This document shows, piece after piece, positions 44,769 to 53,229 of a DNA stretch of 64,000 nucleotides (positions are counted from its first letter, which is position 1; each line of letters begins with the position of its first letter). Below the pieces are notes generated by a model. The model saw only the letters and a program-made list of their open reading frames with translations. It did no database searches and had not been told where the DNA came from. The position numbers and the translations under genes were made by a program. Source of the stretch: Phytoactinopolyspora halophila. Lineage in GTDB: Bacteria; Actinomycetota; Actinomycetes; Jiangellales; Jiangellaceae. Location of the stretch: assembly GCF_003287285.1 (NCBI RefSeq), contig NZ_QMIG01000011.1, positions 1 through 64,000 of the forward strand, in the 5' to 3' direction.

Positions 44769-45740
44769 TCACGCACCTCCCTCTTCGAGCCCATCGCCAG
44801 GGTGCAGCCATGTCGCCACGTCACGTACACCGTCGACGACGTGGACGCCACCGGCCGCCATCGCCGAGCGTCCCGGCAGCGTCATGATCCGGCCGTTCTC
44901 GACCGCATCCAGCTGCGCGACCGCCTCGTTTCCGAGCAGCCCGTCGAACGACTCCTCGCCACGGCCCAGCACGTCGACGAGAAGGATGGCATCCGGTTCG
45001 AGGCCGACGATCTGCTCCGGCTCCGCCGGCATGGTCCGGCTGATCTCCGATCCGTCAACCACGGGCGCACCACCGGCATGCCGCACGATATCCGTCGGCA
45101 TCGAGCCCGGCCCGGCGATGAACGGATCGCTGGCCTGGTTGGTCAGGACCAGTACCGACGGCTCGTCGGCACCGTCGAGCTGATCCGCGAGCTCGGCCAG
45201 GTCTGCCTCCATCTCTGCGATCAGCTTGTCCGCCCGATCGACAGCTCCCAGCGCCTCCCCGATCGTCCGGTAGTTGTCCTGCAACTGCTCGATGCTGCCC
45301 CAGTTGTTCTCGATAGTCACGAGCGGCACGTCGGCCTGTTCGAGCAGTTCGCCCGCGTCCTGCTCGCCATCATGCCGGGCCGTCACGACGACCAGGTCGG
45401 GGTCCCACGACAGCACCTGCTCCGGATCGACGTTCGCGCTCGAGGGCACGTGATTCGGGACTTGAGCCATCTCATCGGCGTGGTTGCCCAGGTGCTCGTT
45501 GGAGGTACTCTCCGGCACGGCCACCAGGCGTTCGGCCCCGACCAGGGTGCGCACCGCCTCGGCCGCGTCACTGGACAACGCCGCTATCTGTGCCGGGCCT
45601 TCGTCCGCCGGCTGCGTCACCGGCTCCGTCGACGGCTCGGCGCGCCCGTCGTCGCCGCCACACGCGGCCAAGACGAACAGGAACGCGGGGACTGCGAGGA
45701 CTGCACACCAGCGTCGGAAACGTCGCCTGTCATCGGACAT
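44769..45740 (-). CDS. FepB/FhuD-type substrate-binding lipoprotein
   Basis: About 323 residues. Lipobox LFVLAAC after a hydrophobic signal; two lobes with PEQVLSWDPDLVVVTARHDGE and PEQIVGLEPDAILLVD, the repeated positions of siderophore/heme/B12-binding proteins. It is third in a permease-ATPase-binding protein operon, 20 bases after the ATPase. ATG at 45740 is chosen with AGTGAG upstream; a GTG two codons earlier is possible. Ligand (siderophore, heme or cobalamin) is undecided. Confidence 0.88.
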   Translation of the reverse strand: MSDDRRRFRRWCAVLAVPAFLFVLAACGGDDGRAEPSTEPVTQPADEGPAQIAALSSDAAEAVRTLVGAERLVAVPESTSNEHLGNHADEMAQVPNHVPSSANVDPEQVLSWDPDLVVVTARHDGEQDAGELLEQADVPLVTIENNWGSIEQLQDNYRTIGEALGAVDRADKLIAEMEADLAELADQLDGADEPSVLVLTNQASDPFIAGPGSMPTDIVRHAGGAPVVDGSEISRTMPAEPEQIVGLEPDAILLVDVLGRGEESFDGLLGNEAVAQLDAVENGRIMTLPGRSAMAAGGVHVVDGVRDVATWLHPGDGLEEGGA

Positions 45741-45760
45741 CTGCACTCACTTTCTCGTGG

Positions 45761-46591
45761 TCACGCCCTGTCAGGGCGAGCGTCGGCTTGCGGGCCGGAC
45801 ATGACATCGAGCGCCGTCACCCGTAGCGCTCCCGTCGCGACGTCGTCGTCCACGACGGCCCGGACGCCATAGACGTCGGCCAGCGTCTTCTCCGTCAACA
45901 CCTCGCGTGGCGTCCCGGCCGCCACGAGCCGTCCGCCATCCAGGAGGAACAGCCGATCGCAGAACCGCGCCGCGTGTTCGAGGTCGTGCAGGACGGCGAC
46001 GACGGCCAACCCGCGGGTGGCCTGGCGGCGCAGCAAGCCCAGGACCTGTAGCTGGTGACGCAGATCGAGCGCAGCGACGGGCTCGTCCAGCAAGAGCACA
46101 TCGGGTTCGTGCGCGAGTGCCTTGGCCAGGTGAACCAGCTGCCGCTCACCGCCGGAGAGCGTGGTGACGAGCTGGCCAGCCAGTCGCGTGGCGCCCGCTT
46201 CGGCCAGCATCGTCCGAGCCACCTCGTAGTCGGCCGGACGCAACGGCTCGAACCGCCCGACGTGCGGGTGCCGTCCCATCAGCACGACGTCGTGGGCGGT
46301 GAAGTCGAAATCGAGTGTGGTGTCTTGCGGTACGTAGGCGAGCCGGCGCGCCCGCTCCCGCGCCCGCAGCGCGAGCAACGGGGCGTCACCCACACGTACA
46401 TCGCCATGCGCCGCCGGTTGGACGCCAGCGAGCACCCGCAGCAGCGTCGTCTTGCCCGCACCGTTGGGGCCGATCAGGCCGGCCATCTCACCCGCGGCGA
46501 CCGATAGCCGCACGCCGTCGACGATCGTCCGCCCGTCGATGTCGACACGCACGCCGTCCGCGCGCATCAGGCTCGCTCGCTGCCCCATCAT
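45761..46591 (-). CDS. FecE/HmuV-type ABC ATP-binding protein
   Basis: 276 residues. Walker A GPNGAGKTT, VPQDTTLDFDFTAHDVVLMGRHPH (typical HmuV/FecE stretch), signature LSGGERQLV, Walker B VLLLDEPVAALD, H-loop LHD. The ATG overlaps the permease stop (ATGA). Partner of the adjoining FecCD permease. Confidence 0.9.
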   Translation of the reverse strand: MMGQRASLMRADGVRVDIDGRTIVDGVRLSVAAGEMAGLIGPNGAGKTTLLRVLAGVQPAAHGDVRVGDAPLLALRARERARRLAYVPQDTTLDFDFTAHDVVLMGRHPHVGRFEPLRPADYEVARTMLAEAGATRLAGQLVTTLSGGERQLVHLAKALAHEPDVLLLDEPVAALDLRHQLQVLGLLRRQATRGLAVVAVLHDLEHAARFCDRLFLLDGGRLVAAGTPREVLTEKTLADVYGVRAVVDDDVATGALRVTALDVMSGPQADARPDRA

Positions 46592-47703
46592 GTCCGGGGC
46601 GCCCGTCGCCGTCGGAGGACGAGCAGGAGGAAGATCGGCGAGCCGAGAAACGCGGTGACCGTACCGGTCTGCAGGGTGACCGGTGAGAACAGCATCCGGG
46701 CGACGAGATCGGCCAGTACCAGGAAGCTCCCCCCGAGGATGGCCGAGCCGGGCAGGAGAATCCGGTGGTCCGGACCGAGAACGAGACGGAGCACGTGCGG
46801 TACCACCAGCCCGACGAAGCCGATGATACCGGCTACCGCCACTGCAGCGCCGGTCAACACGGCGGACAGGATCAGCAGGATCCGGCGCAGGCGGACAACG
46901 TCGACACCGCTGGCCCGCGCTTGCGCCTCGCCGAGCAGCATCACGTTGAGGTCGCGCGTGAAGGCGAGCACCGCGGTGACTGCGACTACCGTCGGTATCG
47001 CGACGATCTGTACGTGACTCCAGGTCCGGGCCACCAGATCGCCGTTGAGCCAGAACACGACGCCGCGCAAGGTGTCGTCGTCGGGTGCGTTCGTCACTAT
47101 CGCGCTGACCACGGCGCCGAAGAGCGCGTTGAGCGCGATCCCGATGAGCAGCAGGGTGGCCACGGAGCTATCCCGCGGCGCACTGGCGACCGCGTAGACG
47201 AGGACGAGAGCGCCGAGCGCCCCGAGAAAGGCCCCTACGGGCAGGACCCAGGCACCGGCAGCCGTCGCTCCGGAAACGATCACGGCGACCGCGGCGACGG
47301 CGGCTCCACTGGACACGCCCAGGACACCGGGCTCGGCGAGCGGGTTGCGAAAGAGAGCTTGCATCACGGCGCCCGCGACGCCGAGCCCGGCGCCGACGAA
47401 CAGGCCGACCAGGACCCGTGGCAGGCGGATGGTGTCGATGATGGCGGCGTGCTCGCTGCCCCGCTCGCCCAGCAACACGCGCGCGGTCTCCGAGAACGGG
47501 ATCGTGATCGGGCCCAGCGAGACCGCCGCGATCACCGCACCGGCCAGCAGGACGGCGAGCACGGTGAACGCGGCTATGGCCGGGGCAGAGCGCCGGGACG
47601 GGGGCGGTGGCGGCACGACCGACGACCCGAGCGACCGCTCGGCCGCCTCGCCATGTTCGGCCGAGGACGCGACGTCGCGCTCGCTCACCGGCTGGGAACT
47701 CAT
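46588..47703 (-). CDS. FecCD-type iron/heme/cobalamin ABC permease
   Basis: 371 residues, about nine or ten helices. The RLPRVLVGLFVGAGLGVAGAVMQALFRNPLAEPGVLGVSSGA signature and GFVGLVVPHVLRLVLGPDHR are those of BtuC/FecD proteins. It is first in its operon; GAGGTGCG precedes the ATG, and a Fur-like palindrome covers the upstream region at 47714-47743. Confidence 0.92.
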   Translation of the reverse strand: MSSQPVSERDVASSAEHGEAAERSLGSSVVPPPPPSRRSAPAIAAFTVLAVLLAGAVIAAVSLGPITIPFSETARVLLGERGSEHAAIIDTIRLPRVLVGLFVGAGLGVAGAVMQALFRNPLAEPGVLGVSSGAAVAAVAVIVSGATAAGAWVLPVGAFLGALGALVLVYAVASAPRDSSVATLLLIGIALNALFGAVVSAIVTNAPDDDTLRGVVFWLNGDLVARTWSHVQIVAIPTVVAVTAVLAFTRDLNVMLLGEAQARASGVDVVRLRRILLILSAVLTGAAVAVAGIIGFVGLVVPHVLRLVLGPDHRILLPGSAILGGSFLVLADLVARMLFSPVTLQTGTVTAFLGSPIFLLLVLRRRRAPRT

Positions 47704-47713
47704 CGCACCTCTA

Positions 47714-47743
47714 TATCAAACGACACTCATTATCGTTTTCATA
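47714..47743. promoter_or_regulatory. Fur/Zur-like palindrome before the FecCD operon
   Basis: AAACGA and TCGTTT lie symmetrically nine bases apart, within a longer AT-rich symmetry starting TATCAAACGA and ending TCGTTTTCATA. On the minus strand TGAAAACGATAATGAG resembles Fur-family boxes. It is 11-40 bases before the permease ATG. Confidence 0.5.
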
Positions 47744-47777
47744 CGATAGGCGAGTCCCTAGACCCACACAAATCGCC

Positions 47778-47925
47778 CGTGGCCGCGTGACAGCGCGCCT
47801 CACGTGAGCACCCGAGCGCCCCGTAACCACCAGACAGCGCGTCGCCCGATGGCCGCCTGGCGGCACGTCGCCTGGTGACCGCCCGGCGGCGCGTCGCCGG
47901 TGGTTGCTTGACAGCACGCCGTTCG
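47778..47925. repeat. degenerate tandem repeat of 25-27 bp units
   Basis: Five diverged units start at 47778, 47822, 47849, 47875 and 47900, with a 17-bp break after the first. The shared pattern is roughly GTGGCCGCCTGRCRGCRCGTCGCC. It lies in the intergenic region between the FecCD operon and the ArsR gene, in no obvious frame. Confidence 0.55.
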
Positions 47926-47944
47926 ACGCGCATACTCAACCTAG

Positions 47945-47958
47945 TAGTTAATCAACTA
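47945..47958. promoter_or_regulatory. candidate ArsR operator
   Basis: TAGTT-AATC-AACTA is a perfect inverted repeat about 15 bases before the ArsR start, a usual place for autoregulation by this family. Confidence 0.5.
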
Positions 47959-47972
47959 AGGGGTTGAAAACA

Positions 47973-48320
47973 GTGGTTGACGACCAGCTCAGCCTCACCT
48001 TCACCGCCCTGGCGGATCCCACACGCCGCGCAATTCTCGCCCGGCTCGCCGACGGAGACGCCACGGTGAACGAGCTCGCCGAACCCTTCGACATGAGCCT
48101 CCAGGCGATCTCGAAGCATCTGAAGGTGCTCGAACGCGCCGGGCTGATCACCCGGGGCCGGGATGCGCAGTGGCGGCCGTGCCGGCTGGAGACAGCACCG
48201 CTGGACGACGCAACTGACTGGATCGAGCAGTATCGCAACATCGCGCGCGACCGACTCGACCGCCTCGACCAGGAAATCCAGAAGATCCAACGCACACGGA
48301 AAGGAAACGATCATGAGTGA
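47973..48320 (+). CDS. ArsR family transcriptional regulator
   Basis: About 115 residues. The helix-turn-helix reads DPTRRAILARLADGDATVNELAEPFDMSLQAISKHLKVLERAGLITRGRDAQWRPCRL, the subgroup found with AHSA1/SRPBCC proteins and lacking metal-binding cysteines. GTG at 47973 has AAGGGG ten bases before; a TTG three codons upstream sits too close to it. It overlaps the next gene by eight bases. Confidence 0.88.
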   Translation: MVDDQLSLTFTALADPTRRAILARLADGDATVNELAEPFDMSLQAISKHLKVLERAGLITRGRDAQWRPCRLETAPLDDATDWIEQYRNIARDRLDRLDQEIQKIQRTRKGNDHE

Positions 48321-48786
48321 CACGGAGATCACCGTTGAACCCGGCCGGCAGGACATCGTCATCAGCCGCGTCTTCGACGCACCACCCGACGTCGTGTTCC
48401 GCGCTGTTACCGACCCGGAGCTCGTCCCCGCCTGGTGGGGACCCAAGGCGTACACCACCCGGGTGGACCGCATGGACGCCCAGCCCGGTGGCAGCTGGCG
48501 GTTCGTCCATATCGACGACGACGGCGCCGAATACGCCTTCCGCGGCGTCTTTCACGACGTCGTCACCCCCGAGCGCATCGTCCAGACCTTCGAGTTCGAG
48601 GGCGCACCGGGACACGTCGCACTCGAGACACTGACACTCGAAGAGGTGGACGGGAAGACGCGCTACGTGACCCAGCAGCTACACCCGTCGGTCGAAGCCC
48701 GCGACGCCATGGTGGCGTCTGGCATGGAATCCGGAGTACGGGACACGATCGATCGGCTTGCCGAGCTGGTCACGAGCCTACGCTGA
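48313..48786 (+). CDS. SRPBCC/AHSA1 domain protein
   Basis: 157 residues. VISRVFDAPPDVVFRAVTDPELVPAWWGPKAYTTRVDRMDAQPGGSWRF and the C-terminal amphipathic helix MESGVRDTIDRLAELV are typical of the START-like AHSA1 barrel. The ligand is unknown. GGAAA precedes the ATG; overlap with the ArsR gene shows a two-gene operon. Confidence 0.88.
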   Translation: MSDTEITVEPGRQDIVISRVFDAPPDVVFRAVTDPELVPAWWGPKAYTTRVDRMDAQPGGSWRFVHIDDDGAEYAFRGVFHDVVTPERIVQTFEFEGAPGHVALETLTLEEVDGKTRYVTQQLHPSVEARDAMVASGMESGVRDTIDRLAELVTSLR

Positions 48787-48874
48787 TACGGGGCGTAGGT
48801 CATGTGCGTCCGGGCGGCCGCCGGCGAACTACGGTTCTCCGGCGGCCGTCACACCACATCGCTCGCGATGCACG

Positions 48875-49810
48875 TCACGATGCAAGTGCGGTCACCTTGC
48901 GCATGACATCTTTGCAGAAGGGGCCGATCTGACTCGGATCGTCGAGGAACTGGGCCGGTTTGATGCAAAAGGTGCCGAAGCCGTACGCGAGCAGGAAGGG
49001 AATCACCTCGAGCGCACGATCGAGGTCGGCCACGGGATGATCGTCGCGAAAGACCGCAGGCACGCCGCCGACGAATTCGAGCTCGGACAGCGTACGGCCA
49101 GAACCGCTCATCGCGTTGTTGATCTCCTGCATCGATTTCACGTCCAGCAGCGTAAGCAAATGGAGGCCAACGCCATAGCGTGCGATGCGTGACAGCGTTC
49201 GGCCGTGCAGCTTCGAACCACCGAACCACAGATCAGGCCCAGAGGGGCGGAACGGCTTGGGTTCGAGGTAGACATCTTGGAAGCGATAATGTTTGCCCTC
49301 GAAATCAGCGGGTGAGTCCTGCCACAGGACCTGCCAGGCGGCCAGGTGGTCGTCGAGCAGCTCGCCGCGCCGTTCGAATGGCACGCCGAGCGCGGCGTAC
49401 TCATCACGGCTCCAGCTGACCGTCGGGAGCACGACGAGCCTGCCGGACGAGAGCAAGTCGAGGGTCGCGAGTTCCTTGGCCAGCAACAGGGGATGGCGCA
49501 ACGGAGCCAGCACGGCACCCGCGATCAACCGGATCCGCTCCGTGACCGCCGCGATCGCGCTCAGCACCCCTATCGGGCTCGGCCATGGAGTTGCTGGATC
49601 TTGATTTCCGGGCATCGCGTCTTCGCGCGGGTTCGCCATCCGCCCCTGAGCGTCCGCATCGGGCCCCAGGACGATGTGTTCACCGATCATGACGCCGTCG
49701 AAACCGGCGTCCTCTGCCTCACGGGCCCAACGCACCAACTGCTGGACATCTCGGCCGGACATGATAGTCCAATTCTCACTGAGCGTCAGCACCATCCTTG
49801 GTGTCCGCAT
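48875..49810 (-). CDS. LLM-class flavin-dependent oxidoreductase
   Basis: 311 residues, luciferase-like barrel: REAEDAGFDGVMIGEHIVLGPDADA, LLLAKELATLDLLSSGRLVVLPTVSWSRDEYAALGVPFERRGELLDDHLAAWQVLW and DLWFGGSKLHGRTLSRIARYG. It resembles the F420-dependent TIGR03619-type group. No hemerythrin part. Start ATG at 49810 lacks a clear Shine-Dalgarno; an ATG five codons on is possible. Confidence 0.85.
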   Translation of the reverse strand: MRTPRMVLTLSENWTIMSGRDVQQLVRWAREAEDAGFDGVMIGEHIVLGPDADAQGRMANPREDAMPGNQDPATPWPSPIGVLSAIAAVTERIRLIAGAVLAPLRHPLLLAKELATLDLLSSGRLVVLPTVSWSRDEYAALGVPFERRGELLDDHLAAWQVLWQDSPADFEGKHYRFQDVYLEPKPFRPSGPDLWFGGSKLHGRTLSRIARYGVGLHLLTLLDVKSMQEINNAMSGSGRTLSELEFVGGVPAVFRDDHPVADLDRALEVIPFLLAYGFGTFCIKPAQFLDDPSQIGPFCKDVMRKVTALAS

Positions 49811-50063
49811 GCAGGCATGATGTCACCAATTCTGGACTGATCAAAATTCGGGGTGTGCCCGCGGCAGCGCCCATGGTGGAAGCCGTGCTCATGCGGGTAG
49901 CCGGGGGCCGGCTCGCGCAGACCACACGATGCGAGACCGCTGCTCGATCTGCCTCGCCAGTGCGTCGTCTCACGTCCACGTGGCCCGCTCCACGTGGCTC
50001 GGGTCGACGGCGAGTTCCGCATTTCGCCATCGTGACATGAACGCACCTAATACTGGCGCTGAA

Positions 50064-50149
50064 CATTCTGTGAAACGAGTTCCGTGGGGTAGCCAGAATT
50101 TTCGTGGAGGCAGAATTTCCGGAGCTCGGCCAGAATGCCGCACATTCTG
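50064..50149. repeat. cluster of five CAGAAT/ATTCTG motifs
   Basis: ATTCTG at 50065, CAGAAT at 50094, 50111 and 50131, and ATTCTG at 50144. The last two form a perfect inverted repeat CAGAATG-CCGCA-CATTCTG (50131-50149). The spacing suggests several bound regulator molecules. Confidence 0.5.
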
Positions 50150-50345
50150 ATTCATCGAGAATGATGACGACGCACATCAGTTTCTGTCCGAGATATTCAC
50201 TCGCGGTGGCCACGCGACGACTCCTCTGGCCGGCACCGCCACCGACGGCCTGGCCGCCGTCTCGGACGAAGGTTACGGGTCTTCACAAATTCTTGGCTTT
50301 TGGCCTGAAGTCTTCTTGATACTCCAGATGGATACTGGGGAGCGA

Positions 50346-50398
50346 TCGGACCGGCGCACCCGCCGGACCGAGCCACATCACCACCCGGGGTGGTGATG
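50346..50398 (+). promoter_or_regulatory. double hairpin leader of the ABC operon
   Basis: First stem 50346-50356/50361-50371 pairs 10 of 11 with a four-base loop. Second stem CATCACCACC/GGTGGTGATG (50376-50398) is perfect with a three-base loop. Both lie in the presumed leader, 57 bases before the TTG start. An attenuator is possible. Confidence 0.5.
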
Positions 50399-50454
50399 CC
50401 CGATACGCCGGCCGGCCGCGGCGTCCCATCTGTCCATCGAGGAGAGGAGCATCG

Positions 50455-51375
50455 TTGGATGACATCGTCAAGGCATCCAAGCTGACGAAGAAGTACAAGA
50501 ACACTGTCGCGCTTCGTCATGTCGATATGGAGATCAAACGTGGCCAGATCTATGGTTTCGTCGGGCAGAACGGCGCAGGAAAGAGCACGTTGATCAGGCT
50601 GCTCACCGGCGCGGCGCAACCGACCGACGGTGAGATCGAGCTGTTCGGCAAGACCGGTGCCCGCGATCTGGCCAGGGTGCGCAGCCGAACCGGGTGCATC
50701 ATCGACGGGCCGGCGGTCGCTCCGGGCTTGACCGCGCGGCAGAATCTCGAAGTCCTGCGTCTCCAGCGAGGTCTGCCGGGTGGGAAGTACGTCGACGAAG
50801 CTCTGGAGCGAGTCGGTCTCATGGACACCGGGAAGAAGCCGGCGAAGGATTTCTCGATGGGCATGCGGCAACGGCTCGCCATTGCCATCGCGATGCTCGG
50901 GGACCCCGAATTCCTCATCCTCGACGAGCCGACCAACGGGCTGGATCCGACCTGGATCATCCAGATCCGTGAAGAACTGACCCGGCTGAACAAGGAGAAG
51001 GACGTCACGATCCTCGTATCGAGCCACGTGCTCGCCGAGCTGCACAAGCTGGCGACCGTGTACGGGTTCATCCACCGCGGACAGATGGTGGAACAAATCT
51101 CGGCGGCCCAGCTCGACGAGCGATGCCGCAGCTACCTGTGCGTACAGACCGACGATCCGGAACGCACCTCCACGATCTTGGAAGAAACCTTGAAGGTCAC
51201 GGATTATCGGGTCGGACGCGACAATCTCTTGATGCTCACCGACTTCATCGACGAGCCCGAGCGAGTCGCCGACGCCATCGTCCGCGAGGGCATAGCGCTG
51301 AAGTCGCTGTACGTGCAAGGTGACAGCCTCGAAGACTACTTCTCGAGACTGATCGGAGGCGTCGAGCGTGCCTAA
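50455..51375 (+). CDS. ABC ATP-binding protein, lantibiotic/bacitracin-protection type
   Basis: 306 residues. Walker A GQNGAGKST, FSMGMRQRL as signature (SMG form common in BcrA/LanF proteins), Walker B FLILDEPTNGLD, H-loop SSH. YGFVGQNGAGKSTLIRLLTG and IDGPAVAPGLTARQNLEVL are typical of the LanF/BcrA group. TTG start follows GGAGAGGAG. It overlaps the permease by eight bases. Confidence 0.9.
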   Translation: MDDIVKASKLTKKYKNTVALRHVDMEIKRGQIYGFVGQNGAGKSTLIRLLTGAAQPTDGEIELFGKTGARDLARVRSRTGCIIDGPAVAPGLTARQNLEVLRLQRGLPGGKYVDEALERVGLMDTGKKPAKDFSMGMRQRLAIAIAMLGDPEFLILDEPTNGLDPTWIIQIREELTRLNKEKDVTILVSSHVLAELHKLATVYGFIHRGQMVEQISAAQLDERCRSYLCVQTDDPERTSTILEETLKVTDYRVGRDNLLMLTDFIDEPERVADAIVREGIALKSLYVQGDSLEDYFSRLIGGVERA

Positions 51376-52189
51376 TCAGTTGCGGTCCGAGTTTTATCGT
51401 CTGCTGCATTCGAGATCCCTGCGGCTCATGGGCCTCGTCTTCGGTGCCTTCCTCGTGCTGTTCGGCATCATGACTTTCACCGAGAGCCCGTTCAGCATGG
51501 GAACCGTCCGCGGGGAACAGGACGGCATCCCGTTGATCAACGGATTTATCGGCTTCTCCTACGAGAGCTCCGAGCCGTCATTCTGGGAACTGGCGTACAC
51601 GTCCACGGCCTTCAGCGGCCTGTTGTGGGTCGTTTTCATGGTCTTGAGCACGGACGTGGTGGCCAAGGAGTTCCAGACCGGCACCATCAAACTCTCCGTG
51701 GCGCACGGGCAGAACATTTACAAGATCTACCTGTGCAAGTGGGTCGCCACGATCTGCGTACTCGGCGTGATGCATTACGTGTACAGCGCCATCACGTCCG
51801 CCGTCACGTTCGCGTACAACGGTGTGGTGCCGAGCGGTGAGGAGCTGGCGCAGCTCCTGGCTCTCGTGTCGTTTCACTTCCTCGTCATGGCCGTCCTCAC
51901 GGCCATCTGTTTCACCCTGTACGTCATCACGGACAGCACCGTCGCGGTGCTGGCGGTCATTCCCATCTTCATGTTCTCGTCCGTGTTCGTCACGGCCATC
52001 TACGGGGACGACCGCAATCTGCTGGCCGAGACCTACCTGAACATCAACCCGATGTATCACCTTTCCCAGGCGTCACGGTTCTGGGCGGAAGGTGAGGTCA
52101 TCTACAGCACCACGCTGTTCGGCGTCATCGGCATCCCGGTCTTGCTGATACTGTCCTACCTGCTGCTGCGGAGGCGCGAGCTCAAGTAG
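51368..52189 (+). CDS. ABC-2 permease, lantibiotic/bacitracin-protection type
   Basis: 273 residues with six helices and the first-loop insertion typical of LanE/BcrB proteins: LRSEFYRLLHSRSLRLMGLVFGAFLVLFGIM, then AKEFQTGTIKLSVAHGQNIYKIYLCKW, the coupling segment. With the ATPase it would expel or detach a membrane-active peptide. A kinase gene follows in 34 bases. Confidence 0.88.
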   Translation: MPNQLRSEFYRLLHSRSLRLMGLVFGAFLVLFGIMTFTESPFSMGTVRGEQDGIPLINGFIGFSYESSEPSFWELAYTSTAFSGLLWVVFMVLSTDVVAKEFQTGTIKLSVAHGQNIYKIYLCKWVATICVLGVMHYVYSAITSAVTFAYNGVVPSGEELAQLLALVSFHFLVMAVLTAICFTLYVITDSTVAVLAVIPIFMFSSVFVTAIYGDDRNLLAETYLNINPMYHLSQASRFWAEGEVIYSTTLFGVIGIPVLLILSYLLLRRRELK

Positions 52190-52201
52190 GACGTGAGCTC
52201 G
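52177..52201 (+). promoter_or_regulatory. 8-bp stem between permease and kinase genes
   Basis: CGAGCTCA and TGAGCTCG pair around nine bases including the permease stop. It might lower expression of the kinase relative to the transporter. Confidence 0.4.
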
Positions 52202-52223
52202 AGTAGCGAATTGGTGGGTGGAG

Positions 52224-53132
52224 ATGTTCTGGGAGCTGGTGCTGGGTGCGAGCCTCCTCACCGTGGCCATCTGCCTGACCAAGCTCCTGCTGGTCAAGAC
52301 CCACATTCGCCGTTTCCGCGGGCAGCTCGAACGGCTTCGTGAAGATGACACGAGGGAGATCGTCAAGATCTCCCTCGTGGACCGCGAGCTCGAGCGGCTC
52401 GCAGTCGAAGTCAATGAGGTCATCACCCATCTGCGGCAGTTGCACATCGACGCGAAGAACAACGAGCACGATCTCAAGATCCAGATCGCCAACATGTCAC
52501 ACGATCTGAAGACCCCGTTGGTAGCTGTCAAGGGATACGTGCAGCTCCTGCAACGTGACCGAGTGTCGCCGGATGAGGCCAGTGGCTATCTGCAGATCAT
52601 TGCCGAGAAGGCCGACGTGCTCAGCCGGCTCGTCGGGAATTTCTTCGAACTGTCGATCATCGACTCCGACGACTACCAGGTGGACGTGGGCAAGCTCGAC
52701 ATCAACGCGTCACTGACGAACGTCGCGTTGACCTTCTACACGTCCTTTGCGGAGCGAGATATCGAACCCGAAATGGACCTGCCCGACCGAGCTGTCTATG
52801 CATGGGCGAACGACATCGCGTTCGAGCGCATCATGCACAATCTCATCGAGAATGCCATCCTGTACACCGAAGGAAAGATCTGGCTGTCGCTGAACGATCG
52901 CGGGCACAGCGTCGTCGTAACGGTCAGCAACGAGATCACGAATCCTTCGGCGCTCGACCCTGATCAGCTGTTCAAGCGCTCCTACCGCGCAGACCAGGCT
53001 CGTCATTCCTCTCACTCGGGGCTCGGGCTATATATCGTCAAGACCCTGGCGGAGAAGATGAACGCCACCGTACGAGCCAACCTGAGTGATGGGTTTTTCT
53101 CGATATCGATAATTCTTACGTCCGACACCTGA
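52224..53132 (+). CDS. sensor histidine kinase without partner regulator
   Basis: About 302 residues. A single N-terminal helix (FWELVLGASLLTVAICLTKLLLV), a short linker, the H-box IANMSHDLKTPLVAVKGYVQLL, N-box RIMHNLIENAILYTEG and G-box SGLGLYIVKTLAEKMNA. It has no extracytoplasmic sensor, like the LanK/BceS kinases that sense through a neighbouring ABC transporter. No response regulator is encoded on either side. ATG at 52224 with GGTGGG upstream; GTG 52218 is possible. Confidence 0.9.
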   Translation: MFWELVLGASLLTVAICLTKLLLVKTHIRRFRGQLERLREDDTREIVKISLVDRELERLAVEVNEVITHLRQLHIDAKNNEHDLKIQIANMSHDLKTPLVAVKGYVQLLQRDRVSPDEASGYLQIIAEKADVLSRLVGNFFELSIIDSDDYQVDVGKLDINASLTNVALTFYTSFAERDIEPEMDLPDRAVYAWANDIAFERIMHNLIENAILYTEGKIWLSLNDRGHSVVVTVSNEITNPSALDPDQLFKRSYRADQARHSSHSGLGLYIVKTLAEKMNATVRANLSDGFFSISIILTSDT

Positions 53133-53175
53133 CCCGGGCCTCAGGGCCGGCCGACGAGCGTTACCGACGAGCTGC

Positions 53176-53218
53176 CAGGCAGCGCGACGAGATCTGCCCA
53201 TCGCCATCGCGCTGCCTG
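53176..53218. terminator. 12-bp stem between kinase and sulfotransferase B
   Basis: Arms 53176-53187 and 53207-53218 are fully complementary with a 19-base loop. It separates two convergent genes. Confidence 0.65.
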
Positions 53219-53229
53219 CCGGTCCTCAG

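Larger units (their letters stand above)
49811..50454. other. 644-bp non-coding region before the lantibiotic-type ABC operon
   Basis: No frame here looks like a gene. The middle holds a cluster of CAGAAT/ATTCTG hexamers (50064-50149). The last 110 bases hold two strong hairpins (50346-50371, 50376-50398). A 22-codon, Arg/His-rich frame starting ATG 50328 and ending TGA inside the second hairpin could be a leader peptide, but has no ribosome-binding site. Confidence 0.5.

Noticed and set aside
47778-47925. Possible CRISPR array
   Set aside because: Units are directly adjacent, diverged and without unique spacers; no cas genes nearby.
49776-50213. 145-codon minus-strand frame in the 644-bp gap
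   Set aside because: No motif, no start signal, composition unlike neighbouring proteins, and it crosses the CAGAAT cluster.
50328-50396. 22-codon leader peptide before the ABC operon
   Set aside because: No ribosome-binding site before the ATG and the composition simply follows the GC-rich hairpins; kept only as a remark.
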